The translations under genes and the position numbers were made by a program. DNA of 64,000 bases from an uncultured Prevotella sp. (GTDB lineage Bacteria > Bacteroidota > Bacteroidia > Bacteroidales > Bacteroidaceae): positions 1 to 64,000 of the forward strand of contig CAKPZC010000002.1 of NCBI GenBank assembly GCA_934203355.1, in the 5' to 3' direction. The notes beneath the pieces were generated by a model. The model was not told the origin of the DNA. It worked only from the letters and a program-made list of their open reading frames with translations, and did not search any database. Numbering within the stretch: position 1 is the first letter of the stretch; every line of letters starts with the position of its first letter. Shown here in pieces: positions 8,056-16,063 of this stretch.

Positions 8056-8814
8056 TTACTGATCAGGATTCTCTCTGAATCCCTTATACTTCTCCTCAAT
8101 TCCCGACATTACAGCCTTATAGCTCTCATCCTCAAGATACTTGATGTTATCAGCTCCCTTACCAATAGGATAGATAGGCTTATGAATGGTGAGACGCAAC
8201 GGATGCCATGTCACCCAACGCATGTCGCGCTGACGCGGCATGATGTCGAACGAGCCATTAATCGTCAGTGGCACTACTGGCAAGTCGATGTCATCGGCAA
8301 GCATGAAGGCACCACGCTTGAACACACCCATATGACCCGTAAACGTGCGAGCTCCCTCGGGGAACACAACGAGCGACATGCCACCCTGAAGAGTCTTACG
8401 AGCACGGTCGTAGGTTTCGCGTATCTTGCTCGGACCACGCTTGTCGACAAATATATGATGTGCCGACTCGCACGCTTTGCCCACGAAAGGCATCTGGCGA
8501 AGCTGACGCTTCATCATCCACTTGAAGTTGCGACACAGGAAACCGTAAATCAGAAATATGTCGAACGAACCTTGATGGTTTGCCACGAACACATATGACT
8601 GTCCGTTCTCAAGATTCTCCCTGCCCTCTACCTTTACAGGCAGCAGCAACACACGTACAATGAACTGTGCCCACCACTTGCCAGGATAATATCCCCAGAA
8701 ATGTCCATTGCCCAAGGCGCAGCCGACAATAACCATAAAACACGTAAGAAGCGTATAGATTGCAATCAGAGGGAGGGCAATAAAGAGTTGATAAATTCTA
8801 TATAAGTACTTCAT
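8056..8814 (-). CDS. plsC: 1-acyl-sn-glycerol-3-phosphate acyltransferase (PlsC family)
   Basis: A 252-residue membrane acyltransferase. Two hydrophobic segments at the N-terminus are followed by the catalytic NHQGSFD (H-X4-D, block I, about residue 80), the glycerol-phosphate-binding FPEGART (block III, about residue 153) and VVPLTING (block IV). The family transfers an acyl chain to lysophosphatidic acid at the inner face of the membrane in phospholipid synthesis; some members use other lysolipids. The 71-base gap to the metallophosphoesterase gene upstream allows co-transcription. Confidence 0.88.
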   Translation of the reverse strand: MKYLYRIYQLFIALPLIAIYTLLTCFMVIVGCALGNGHFWGYYPGKWWAQFIVRVLLLPVKVEGRENLENGQSYVFVANHQGSFDIFLIYGFLCRNFKWMMKRQLRQMPFVGKACESAHHIFVDKRGPSKIRETYDRARKTLQGGMSLVVFPEGARTFTGHMGVFKRGAFMLADDIDLPVVPLTINGSFDIMPRQRDMRWVTWHPLRLTIHKPIYPIGKGADNIKYLEDESYKAVMSGIEEKYKGFRENPDQ

Positions 8815-8885
8815 TTTTTGAAAAATAAATTTAACACCTACTTATTTGTTTTCTTAATCTATTAATTTTTTCTTTTTTAGCTTTC

Positions 8886-10049
8886 TTATTTTTTCTTTTT
8901 CAGCGTTATCTCTACCACTTCCGGATCCATATTGAATCGGAACGGCACAAAGCCACCAAGTCCTGTAGATACATAGAGTCGGCGGTTGCCTTCGCTGTAG
9001 AGTCCTGCATCTTCCTTGCCCACAAGTCTTGTGGGACGCATCCCAAACAGACTTATTTGTCCGCCATGAGTGTGTCCGCTAAGTGTGAGCTGCACATTGG
9101 AGTTGGGCAGTATTGAGCGTCGCCATGCCGACGGGTCGTGTTGCAGTAGAACCACAAACGAGTTTCGGTCGATGCCTCGCAATGTCTTGGCAAGATTAGC
9201 CTTTTGCGGGAATGGCGGTCTGCCGTCGTTCTCCTCTCCAGCAATGACAATGGAGTCCTGTCCTCGTCGTATTATGCGCCTTTCGTTGAGCAGCAAGTCC
9301 CATCCTATCGAATTCTGGAAGTTGCGCGTGAGCCGCTCATTGTCGAGCCTCTGTTTCATAGTCAGTTTGGGCATATAGAGCGAATAGTCGTGGTTGCCGA
9401 GTATCGAGTAGATGCCGTCGTTGGCATGAAGATGAATCAGCGTGGTAGCATGGCGAGGCAGTTCTTGCGGACTCATGTTCTGCAAGTCGCCAGTGAACAC
9501 AATTATGTCGGGATGCTGTGAGTTTATCTCCACCACGGCACGTCTGAGCAATTCGGGGTGTATAGAGCCGAGATGTGCATCCGAGAATTGCACTATTCGG
9601 TAGCCGTCGAATGCCTCGGGCAAGTCGTCGAACTCTAATGTGACATGGCGCACAGCAAGGCGGTCGTTGCCAATCATAGCCCCAGTGAATAGCACATACA
9701 ATTCGGCGAGCACAAGCAGCAATCCGAAGTAGTTGCCCCAGTTGCGCTTTAGTTTCAACAATCGGCGCATCAGTCTGCCAACAATCGACGATAGCACAAA
9801 CAAGAGCTTAGGCACAACAATCAACCCCAACATAAACAGATAGACGTTGAAAATGGTGAGATTGGCAGGCGCAAAGTTATCAATCATCGAATAGGTGAGC
9901 GTGACGGCAATCATCGCTGCTCCTGGCAACCACCACAGCAGGTGATGCCACGGTTTGAGATCGAAGCGTCGACGCAGATAGCGACGGTAGATGTAAATGT
10001 CGGGCAAAAGTGCCGCAAGTATTATCAGTATAAATATTCGAGCAATCAT
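8886..10049 (-). CDS. Membrane-bound metallophosphoesterase (YkuE-like)
   Basis: A 387-residue protein: about four membrane helices in the first 130 residues, then a calcineurin-like phosphoesterase domain with the full set of metal ligands: FSDAHLG, GDLQN, GNHDY and SGHTHGGQ. The arrangement matches the YkuE/YaeI type, some members of which act on UDP-diacylglucosamine or other lipid-linked phosphates; the substrate here is not evident. It follows the MetH-activation gene by 28 bases and is probably in the same transcript, though a functional link is not obvious. Confidence 0.88.
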   Translation of the reverse strand: MIARIFILIILAALLPDIYIYRRYLRRRFDLKPWHHLLWWLPGAAMIAVTLTYSMIDNFAPANLTIFNVYLFMLGLIVVPKLLFVLSSIVGRLMRRLLKLKRNWGNYFGLLLVLAELYVLFTGAMIGNDRLAVRHVTLEFDDLPEAFDGYRIVQFSDAHLGSIHPELLRRAVVEINSQHPDIIVFTGDLQNMSPQELPRHATTLIHLHANDGIYSILGNHDYSLYMPKLTMKQRLDNERLTRNFQNSIGWDLLLNERRIIRRGQDSIVIAGEENDGRPPFPQKANLAKTLRGIDRNSFVVLLQHDPSAWRRSILPNSNVQLTLSGHTHGGQISLFGMRPTRLVGKEDAGLYSEGNRRLYVSTGLGGFVPFRFNMDPEVVEITLKKKK

Positions 10050-10077
10050 TGTTTTGTTATTATCTTACGGACAAGCA

Positions 10078-10884
10078 TTATTGCAGTCTCACAGCCAAAA
10101 ATCTTCTGGCAAGCTCCAGCGGAATATGTCGGCGATGGGCATAGTCGCGCAGTTGGTCTTCACCAATCTTTCCAAGGTCGAAATAGTGGGCCTTGGGATG
10201 TGCAAACATTAGTCCCGACACCGATGCGTGGGGCTTCATAGCTCCGCTCTCGGTGAGTCGAATGCCTATCTGTTTCATGTCGAGCAGTTGGTCGAGCAGG
10301 AAGTTGACACTTGTGTCGGGCAGCGATGGATAACCTATGGCTGGGCGTATACCCTGGAAATCCTCACGCAGGAGTTGCTGTATTGTGAGGTTTTCGTCGG
10401 GTGCATAGCCCCAATATGTTCGCCTCACCTGCAAGTGAACGAGTTCGGCAGTTGCCTCGGCGAGCCGGTCGGCAAGTGTCTGCGATAACATCCGCCTATA
10501 GTCGTCGGCAATGAAATCGTGCTCCATAGCAGAATCGACAGTTGTGGCGAAAGCCCCTACCCTATCGGTGATGCCCGACGAACGAGGGCGCACAAAGTCG
10601 GCAAGACAAAGATTTGGTTCGCCCTCTCTTGCCGGATGTTGCTGGCGCAACATTGGAATACGCACATTGTCGAGCAGCAAGTCGTCGCCGTCGCTATTGG
10701 CTTTGAATATGCCAAACACGGCGTGGGTCTTGAAGCGAGCGTCGAAGAGGTCGAGCATTCGGTCTGCCTCCTGTCTCATCAGTTCTTTCTCGGCCTGTGG
10801 CTGTCCGGCAAGTCCCCAAGCGTGATAGAAGTATATCCAGTTGATGTAAGGACGCAGTTGGGCGACAGTATAGTCTATCGTCAT
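10078..10884 (-). CDS. Free-standing methionine synthase (MetH) activation-domain protein
   Basis: 268 residues corresponding to the C-terminal AdoMet-binding reactivation domain of cobalamin-dependent methionine synthase. Diagnostic stretches are YWGYAPDENL, GIRPAIGYPSLPDTS (the RPxxGYPxxP signature), LTESGAMKPHASVSG and FAHPKAHYFDLGKIGEDQ. In the full-length enzyme this domain rebinds the cobalamin module for reductive methylation with S-adenosylmethionine. Here the homocysteine, folate and cobalamin domains are absent and the start overlaps the dihydroorotase stop by 4 bases (ATGA), so it is a true separate gene and not a fragment. It presumably works in trans on a shorter MetH, or on another corrinoid protein. 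Confidence 0.88.
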   Translation of the reverse strand: MTIDYTVAQLRPYINWIYFYHAWGLAGQPQAEKELMRQEADRMLDLFDARFKTHAVFGIFKANSDGDDLLLDNVRIPMLRQQHPAREGEPNLCLADFVRPRSSGITDRVGAFATTVDSAMEHDFIADDYRRMLSQTLADRLAEATAELVHLQVRRTYWGYAPDENLTIQQLLREDFQGIRPAIGYPSLPDTSVNFLLDQLLDMKQIGIRLTESGAMKPHASVSGLMFAHPKAHYFDLGKIGEDQLRDYAHRRHIPLELARRFLAVRLQ

Positions 10885-12206
10885 TTGCGGAACTCCAAAG
10901 CCTCGCCCCGGCTGTTAGTGTCAAAGGCTCCATTATTATATATAATGTGTCCGTTACAGATGGTTGTGCGCACCTGCCACTGGAAAGTGTGTCCTTCCAT
11001 TGGGCTCCATCCACACTTGCTCTGTATACATTCCTTGGCGACAGTCCATGGCGAGTTGGGCTTTACGAGAACCACGTCGGCCTTGTAACCCGGTCGTAGG
11101 AATCCGCGTTGCGACACCTCGAAGAGACGTGCAGGATTGTGCGCCATCAGTTCTACGAGGCGCTCTATGCTAATCACGCCGTTGTCGACAAGTTCGAGCA
11201 TTGCCACAAGTGAGAACTGAATCATCGGCATTCCCGACGCAGCACGTGCACATCCTCCCTCCTTGTCTTGCGGCAGGTGTGGCGCATGGTCGGTGCCTAT
11301 AGTGGCTATGCGTCCGTCGGCAAGGGCTTGGCGCAGTGCTTCGCGGTCGTGTGGAGTCTTGATGGCAGGATTGCACTTGATGCGTGTGCCAAGTGTGGCA
11401 TAGTCGGTGTTGGCAAAGAACAAGTGGGCTATCACCGCTTCGGCTGTCACATTAGAGCTCTTGCCGAACAATTGCAGTTCCCGTGCCGTTGTGAGGTGAG
11501 CCACGTGCAGGCGCGCTCCGGTCTCGTTGGCAAGTTCCACAGCAAGTCGTGTCGACTCCCAGCAAGCCTCCTCCGACCTTATCTCTGGATGATGGCACAC
11601 TTCGGGGTCGTCGCCGTATTTCTGTTTAGCCTCCACCATATTTCGGTTGATGATGTCGGTGTCCTCACAGTGAGCCATTATGGGCAGTGTCGTCTTGGTG
11701 AAGAGTTGCTTCAGCACATCCTTTTTGTCGACAAGCATGTTGCCAGTACTTGAACCCATAAAGAGTTTTATGCCCGGCACACGATGTGGGTCGACCGTTG
11801 TCACCACGTCGATATTGTCGTTGGTGGCTCCGATGAAGAAACCATAGTTCACATGCGACTTGCTCGCTGCGTCCTTGTATTTTGCCTCGAGAGTCTCGAC
11901 AGTTGTTGTCTGCGGATTGGTATTGGGCATGTCGAAGTAGGACGTCACTCCACCATAGGCGGCAGCACGACTTTCTGTCTCCATGTCGGCCTTGGCTGTG
12001 AGTCCAGGATCGCGAAAGTGCACGTGGTCGTCGATTACTCCTGGCAACACAAAACACCCCGTAGCATCTACAATTTGATCGTAGTTGCCACGGGGAGCCT
12101 CATTGCCTTCAATAATATCTGTAATAGTGTCGTTGTCAACAATCAGCGAAGCCACACGTGTGACACCCTCGTTGACAATTTTTCCTCCAAATATCAGTGT
12201 TTTCAT
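10881..12206 (-). CDS. pyrC: Dihydroorotase
   Basis: A 441-residue class I dihydroorotase, third step of de novo pyrimidine synthesis (carbamoyl-aspartate to dihydroorotate). Metal ligands are seen in DDHVHFRDPG (about residue 60), in HCED, HVAHLTT and the C-terminal GTDHAPH; KLFMGSSTG is the carboxylated-lysine region. The domain order and length match bacterial long-form enzymes. The stop codon overlaps the start of the MetH-activation gene, implying translational coupling. Confidence 0.93.
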   Translation of the reverse strand: MKTLIFGGKIVNEGVTRVASLIVDNDTITDIIEGNEAPRGNYDQIVDATGCFVLPGVIDDHVHFRDPGLTAKADMETESRAAAYGGVTSYFDMPNTNPQTTTVETLEAKYKDAASKSHVNYGFFIGATNDNIDVVTTVDPHRVPGIKLFMGSSTGNMLVDKKDVLKQLFTKTTLPIMAHCEDTDIINRNMVEAKQKYGDDPEVCHHPEIRSEEACWESTRLAVELANETGARLHVAHLTTARELQLFGKSSNVTAEAVIAHLFFANTDYATLGTRIKCNPAIKTPHDREALRQALADGRIATIGTDHAPHLPQDKEGGCARAASGMPMIQFSLVAMLELVDNGVISIERLVELMAHNPARLFEVSQRGFLRPGYKADVVLVKPNSPWTVAKECIQSKCGWSPMEGHTFQWQVRTTICNGHIIYNNGAFDTNSRGEALEFRK

Positions 12207-12280
12207 ATAGAGTTGTTATGAGGGGTTATTGTTTTTTATTTAAGTTTTGGCAATTTAGGAAGTTGTAGAAAGTAGATAAT

Positions 12281-13111
12281 CTATTCTCCCTGCGAGGGCT
12301 GCGCCAACTCGTTTGGCGTTGGGCCATCGGGCACAGGCTGATGATTATTCATGCTTGGAGCAGGCTGTGGTGCTTGCTGGTTCATGCCAGGAGCTGGCTG
12401 CATGTTTTCGGGAGTCTTCATTCCGTTCATTATAGCCTGATTTTCCTGCGCCTTCTGATAGTAGTCCTTCACATAGGCATCGTTCTTAAACTTTTCGGTG
12501 GCTTTGCTCATGATGTCCTCAATCCAAGGTGTCAGCTCTGGATATGGGTTGGCTATTGTCACCATAAAGAAAACTCCCGGTCCGAGCACATTGTCAAAGT
12601 TCTCGGTGACAAACGTTGTCACGAGTTTATCCTCCTGCTCCGACAGTCGCTGCGCCTCGGCGTTAAGTTTCTGTGTGACAGCATACATGTCCTGTCCATT
12701 CATAATGGCTCGGTCGTGAGTGTGCACAAGCTCTGCCTCCTGATTCTTCAGTTGGTTGTATTTATTGAAAAACTTGAACAGTTCGTCGTTAAGCGGTGTT
12801 CCGCTCACGGTCTGCTGTGTGTTGTCGATTTTTATTGTTATATCGCCCTTCTCCAGCACCAGCGGTAGCACGCTTTCGTCATCCATGAATATGTTAGCCA
12901 TACGCACAGTGTCGAACGACCCGTTGAACTGGAACTGTCCGTGCACCACGTCGCACGAGTCGATATTCTTGAAGTCGTTGTTCTTCAAGACCTTTAGGTA
13001 TAGCATTCGTCCGTCGAGCGTTGACACGTTCGACGAGCCTTGGATGTTGTATTGGTTTGAACACGATGCGAGTGTCAACACCGTAAGAAAAGCGTATAAT
13101 ATTTTATTCAT
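12281..13111 (-). CDS. DUF4369-type lipoprotein with Pro/Gln-rich tail
   Basis: A 276-residue predicted lipoprotein. The signal peptide ends in the lipobox LTLASC (Cys about residue 18). Residues about 25-120 resemble the DUF4369 domain found at the N-terminus of many Bacteroidales thioredoxin-like proteins (MLYLKVLKNNDFKNIDS, then VLEKGDITIKID). A helical middle follows, and the last 45 residues are rich in P, Q, M and N (QPAPGMNQQAPQPAP). Unlike the protein at 23108, no thioredoxin domain follows. The ATG at 13111 is chosen over an upstream in-frame start because it puts the signal peptide at the N-terminus. A TACCTTTG box lies on the minus strand at 13142-13149. It is followed by pyrC after 74 bases. 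Confidence 0.75.
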   Translation of the reverse strand: MNKILYAFLTVLTLASCSNQYNIQGSSNVSTLDGRMLYLKVLKNNDFKNIDSCDVVHGQFQFNGSFDTVRMANIFMDDESVLPLVLEKGDITIKIDNTQQTVSGTPLNDELFKFFNKYNQLKNQEAELVHTHDRAIMNGQDMYAVTQKLNAEAQRLSEQEDKLVTTFVTENFDNVLGPGVFFMVTIANPYPELTPWIEDIMSKATEKFKNDAYVKDYYQKAQENQAIMNGMKTPENMQPAPGMNQQAPQPAPSMNNHQPVPDGPTPNELAQPSQGE

Positions 13112-13220
13112 AAGCAATTGTTTCGCGTTATGTGTACAGAGCAAAGGTAATATGTATTATTGAATAACGGGCGATTTTATATGAGTTTTAAAATATGATT
13201 ATTCTTATTTAGTAATTTTT

Positions 13221-13646
13221 TTAATTCTCATTTTGATTTTTCTCCTCCTTTTTCAGCTCTGCCGAGATGCGGTGCATGGTATACATCTCGAGTATGGCAG
13301 CCACAAGCAACAATAACACCCACTTGTTGTACACGAGGTTGTAGTAGCTCACGATGTCGGTGAAGCTGTCGCGCATGAACATGTATGCGCTGTCGACCAT
13401 TAGCAGTCCTGACAACACAAAGAATATGTCGGCGAATGTCATAATACGCTTTAGGCGTTTCACAGCCTGATTGTTGCCCTCGTAAGTTTCGCTCACCTGC
13501 ATCGAGGCGAACAACAGCGCACCGGCAAGATATACCCAGCAAACCACCTGTTGCGCATAAATAAACGCATAGCAGCCTGCACCAATAACCATAAGCACGC
13601 CACCAATAAGAAATAGCGTGCTTTGGAGTTTACTCAGTTGTTTCAT
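13221..13646 (-). CDS. Small four-helix inner membrane protein
   Basis: About 141 residues with four hydrophobic segments (LIGGVLMVIGAGCYAFIYA, VYLAGALLFASMQV, IFFVLSGLLMV, VLLLLVAAILEMY) and a charged tail KKEEKNQNEN. No family is recognised with confidence. The ATG at 13646 overlaps the end of the ftsB-like gene by 17 bases, indicating coupling; a longer frame up to 13688 is less likely. Its position suggests co-expression with a cell-division protein, but a role there is only inference. Confidence 0.7.
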   Translation of the reverse strand: MKQLSKLQSTLFLIGGVLMVIGAGCYAFIYAQQVVCWVYLAGALLFASMQVSETYEGNNQAVKRLKRIMTFADIFFVLSGLLMVDSAYMFMRDSFTDIVSYYNLVYNKWVLLLLVAAILEMYTMHRISAELKKEEKNQNEN

Positions 13647-13968
13647 TGTTGATGTTGGATTCAGTTTGTTCGTCGTCGCTAAGAACATAGATGTCCTCGT
13701 CGTCGGCCTTCATAAAATATCGTTCACGTGCAATGCGTCCGTAGGCATTGACACCCTTGCGCATCTCCTTGAGCTGGCGCAGGTCGGCCTCGTTTTGAGC
13801 ATTGTATTTCTCAATCTCCTGCGTGAGATCGCTAATCTGCATCTCCAATTGCACACGGTGCATGAAGCTGTTTTCATCGACAAAGCCCACGAGAACAATG
13901 CCGATGACTATTGTTATAGCGTATTTGTAGTGGCTGACGAGAGCCAATATTAGTTTCAGACGACCCAT
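13630..13968 (-). CDS. Septum formation initiator family protein (FtsB/DivIC-like)
   Basis: A 112-residue bitopic protein: membrane helix at about residues 14-30 (ITIVIGIVLVGFVDE), then a leucine-zipper-like coiled coil (EMQISDLTQEIEKYNAQN) and the conserved YGRIARERYFMKADDEDIYVL end, the family signature (Y..A.E.Y.MK....) of DivIC/FtsB proteins. FtsB-like proteins bridge FtsL and FtsQ in the divisome. It is divergent from dnaX; TAAGTTTG-like -7 boxes point both ways in the gap. Confidence 0.87.
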   Translation of the reverse strand: MGRLKLILALVSHYKYAITIVIGIVLVGFVDENSFMHRVQLEMQISDLTQEIEKYNAQNEADLRQLKEMRKGVNAYGRIARERYFMKADDEDIYVLSDDEQTESNINNETTE

Positions 13969-14114
13969 TATTACTTAATTTGAGTGCAAACTTACTCATA
14001 ATTTTTCGTATTCATACATGAAAATAGAAATTTTTATAGTAAGTTTGCAGTTGCAATGCCGACATTCTGCAAATATGCCTGCATTGTCATTAACCACAGC
14101 TCATCATTTATCAT

Positions 14115-15962
14115 ATGGAAGAATATATAGTTTCAGCCCGCAAGTACCGCCCTATGTCGTTCGACTCAGTGGTGGGACAGACAGCTCTTACCACCACGCT
14201 GCGCAATGCAGTGAAGAGTGGCAAGTTGGCACATGCCTACCTGTTCTGCGGTCCGCGCGGAGTAGGCAAGACAACATGTGCCCGCATTTTCGCCAAGGCT
14301 ATCAACTGTTTGCACCCCACGTCCGAGGGCGAGGCGTGCGGCGAGTGTGAGAGCTGCCGCGCCTTTGCCGAGCAGCGCTCCTACAACATATTCGAGCTCG
14401 ATGCCGCGAGCAACAACTCGGTAGAACACATCAAGTCGCTCATGGAGCAGACACGCATTCCGCCACAGGTGGGACGCTACAAGGTGTTTATCATCGACGA
14501 GGTGCACATGCTGTCGCAAGCTGCCTTTAACGCTTTTCTCAAGACGCTCGAGGAACCGCCATCACACGTCATCTTCATTCTCGCCACAACCGAGAAACAC
14601 AAGATTCTGCCCACCATTCTGTCGCGATGCCAAATCTACGACTTCGAGCGAATGACAGTGGAGAACACCATAGCCCACTTGAAGCATGTGGCTGAAAAAG
14701 AGGGCATAACCTACGAGGAGGAGGCTCTCAGCGTGATTGCCGAGAAAGCCGACGGTGGCATGCGCGACGCTCTCTCGATTTTCGATCAAGCGGCAAGCTT
14801 CTGTCAGGGCAACATAACCTACCAAAAGGTGATAGAAGACCTCAACGAACTCGACGTTGACAACTATTTCCGCCTCGTCGACCTTGCTATGGACAACAAG
14901 GTGAGCGACATTATGGTGCTGCTCAACTCTATCATCGAGAAGGGATTCGACGGAGGAAATATGATTAACGGTCTGGCGTCGCATGTGCGCAACGTGCTCA
15001 TGGCAAAGGACGCTGCCACTCTGTCGCTGCTGGAAGTTAGTCAGAGACAGCGCGAAAAATATGCCGAACAGGCACAACGCTGCCCGACAAAATTCCTATA
15101 CACCGCCTTGAAGCTGATGAACCAATGCGACCTGAACTATCGACAGAGTAGCAACAAGCGTCTGCTTGTGGAACTGACTCTAATTCAAGTGGCGCAAATC
15201 ACCCAGCCAGAGGACGCAGCCGACGGTGCGGGGCGTAGCCCCAAGCGTCTGAAATCCCTGTTTAAACATCTTATCACGTCCCGGACTACGGCGGCTCAGC
15301 AGGTGGCTGCCCCGGGAAAGAATCTTGGCTACGGCACGCATGATCGCGAAACCGTTGCCCAAACAACTGTGCCCGAATCGGACGGTGGTGCTCTCGCTGC
15401 TGCCATGAACAGCGCAACGGCACAGATAGCAGCCAAAAATGCAGAAGCAAGACTTCAACACGCCACTAACGACACTGCCACGGCAACCACAAAACGACCA
15501 GCCTTGAAACTCTCGGGACTCGGCATTACATTCCAAAGCCTGCAACGCAAACAGCAGACCGAGGTGAACAAAGAGGCTGAAGTGACCAACAAGGAGGAGC
15601 ACGAGGAGTTCTCACAGGAACTTCTTGAGTTGCAATGGCTCTCGATGTGCAACAGAATGCCACAGAAAATGATAGCTATAGCGTCGAGAATGAAGAACAT
15701 GAAACCCAAAATCTCGTCGTTCCCTGATATCGAAATTGTTGTCGACAACCAGATTCTGCTCGACCAAGTGTCGGAGATTAAGGGCAGAATAAGGGCCACA
15801 CTCGCCAAGGTGCTACACAATGGCGGCATCAACATCAATCTGCGACTCGCCGAAGCCGAGGAGATAAGCCGACGCATGACAAAGAAAGAGGTGTTCGACG
15901 AGCTTATGAAACAGAAGGAAGTGAAGAGCTTTGTGGAGTCGCTGGGACTTGAACTGACGTAG
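14115..15962 (+). CDS. dnaX: DNA polymerase III subunit gamma/tau
   Basis: A 615-residue clamp-loader ATPase. Walker A is GPRGVGKTTCARIFAKA (about residue 46), a four-cysteine zinc module follows (CLHPTSEGEACGECESC), Walker B is IIDEVHML, and SRC (arginine finger, LSRCQIYDF) is at about residue 175. Domain III follows, then a low-complexity linker (about residues 385-470) and a C-terminal tau-like domain that would contact the polymerase. The start is the ATG 14 bases after a hydrophobic leader of no coding interest. A TAAGTTTG box lies at 14040-14047. Confidence 0.95.
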   Translation: MEEYIVSARKYRPMSFDSVVGQTALTTTLRNAVKSGKLAHAYLFCGPRGVGKTTCARIFAKAINCLHPTSEGEACGECESCRAFAEQRSYNIFELDAASNNSVEHIKSLMEQTRIPPQVGRYKVFIIDEVHMLSQAAFNAFLKTLEEPPSHVIFILATTEKHKILPTILSRCQIYDFERMTVENTIAHLKHVAEKEGITYEEEALSVIAEKADGGMRDALSIFDQAASFCQGNITYQKVIEDLNELDVDNYFRLVDLAMDNKVSDIMVLLNSIIEKGFDGGNMINGLASHVRNVLMAKDAATLSLLEVSQRQREKYAEQAQRCPTKFLYTALKLMNQCDLNYRQSSNKRLLVELTLIQVAQITQPEDAADGAGRSPKRLKSLFKHLITSRTTAAQQVAAPGKNLGYGTHDRETVAQTTVPESDGGALAAAMNSATAQIAAKNAEARLQHATNDTATATTKRPALKLSGLGITFQSLQRKQQTEVNKEAEVTNKEEHEEFSQELLELQWLSMCNRMPQKMIAIASRMKNMKPKISSFPDIEIVVDNQILLDQVSEIKGRIRATLAKVLHNGGININLRLAEAEEISRRMTKKEVFDELMKQKEVKSFVESLGLELT

Positions 15963-15983
15963 AAAAAAATCACATATATAATA

Positions 15984-16043
15984 ATGTGGGGGTGTGCATT
16001 CTATATTTCCAAACATGAAGAAACATAAAATGCACACCCCCAT
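15984..16043. terminator. Bidirectional terminator between dnaX and the TonB receptor
   Basis: TGGGGGTGTGCATT and AATGCACACCCCCA form a 14-bp perfect stem with a loop of about 30 bases, located between the convergent ends of dnaX and the receptor gene. Confidence 0.75.
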
Positions 16044-16063
16044 TGTTTATAATAGATCTATTT

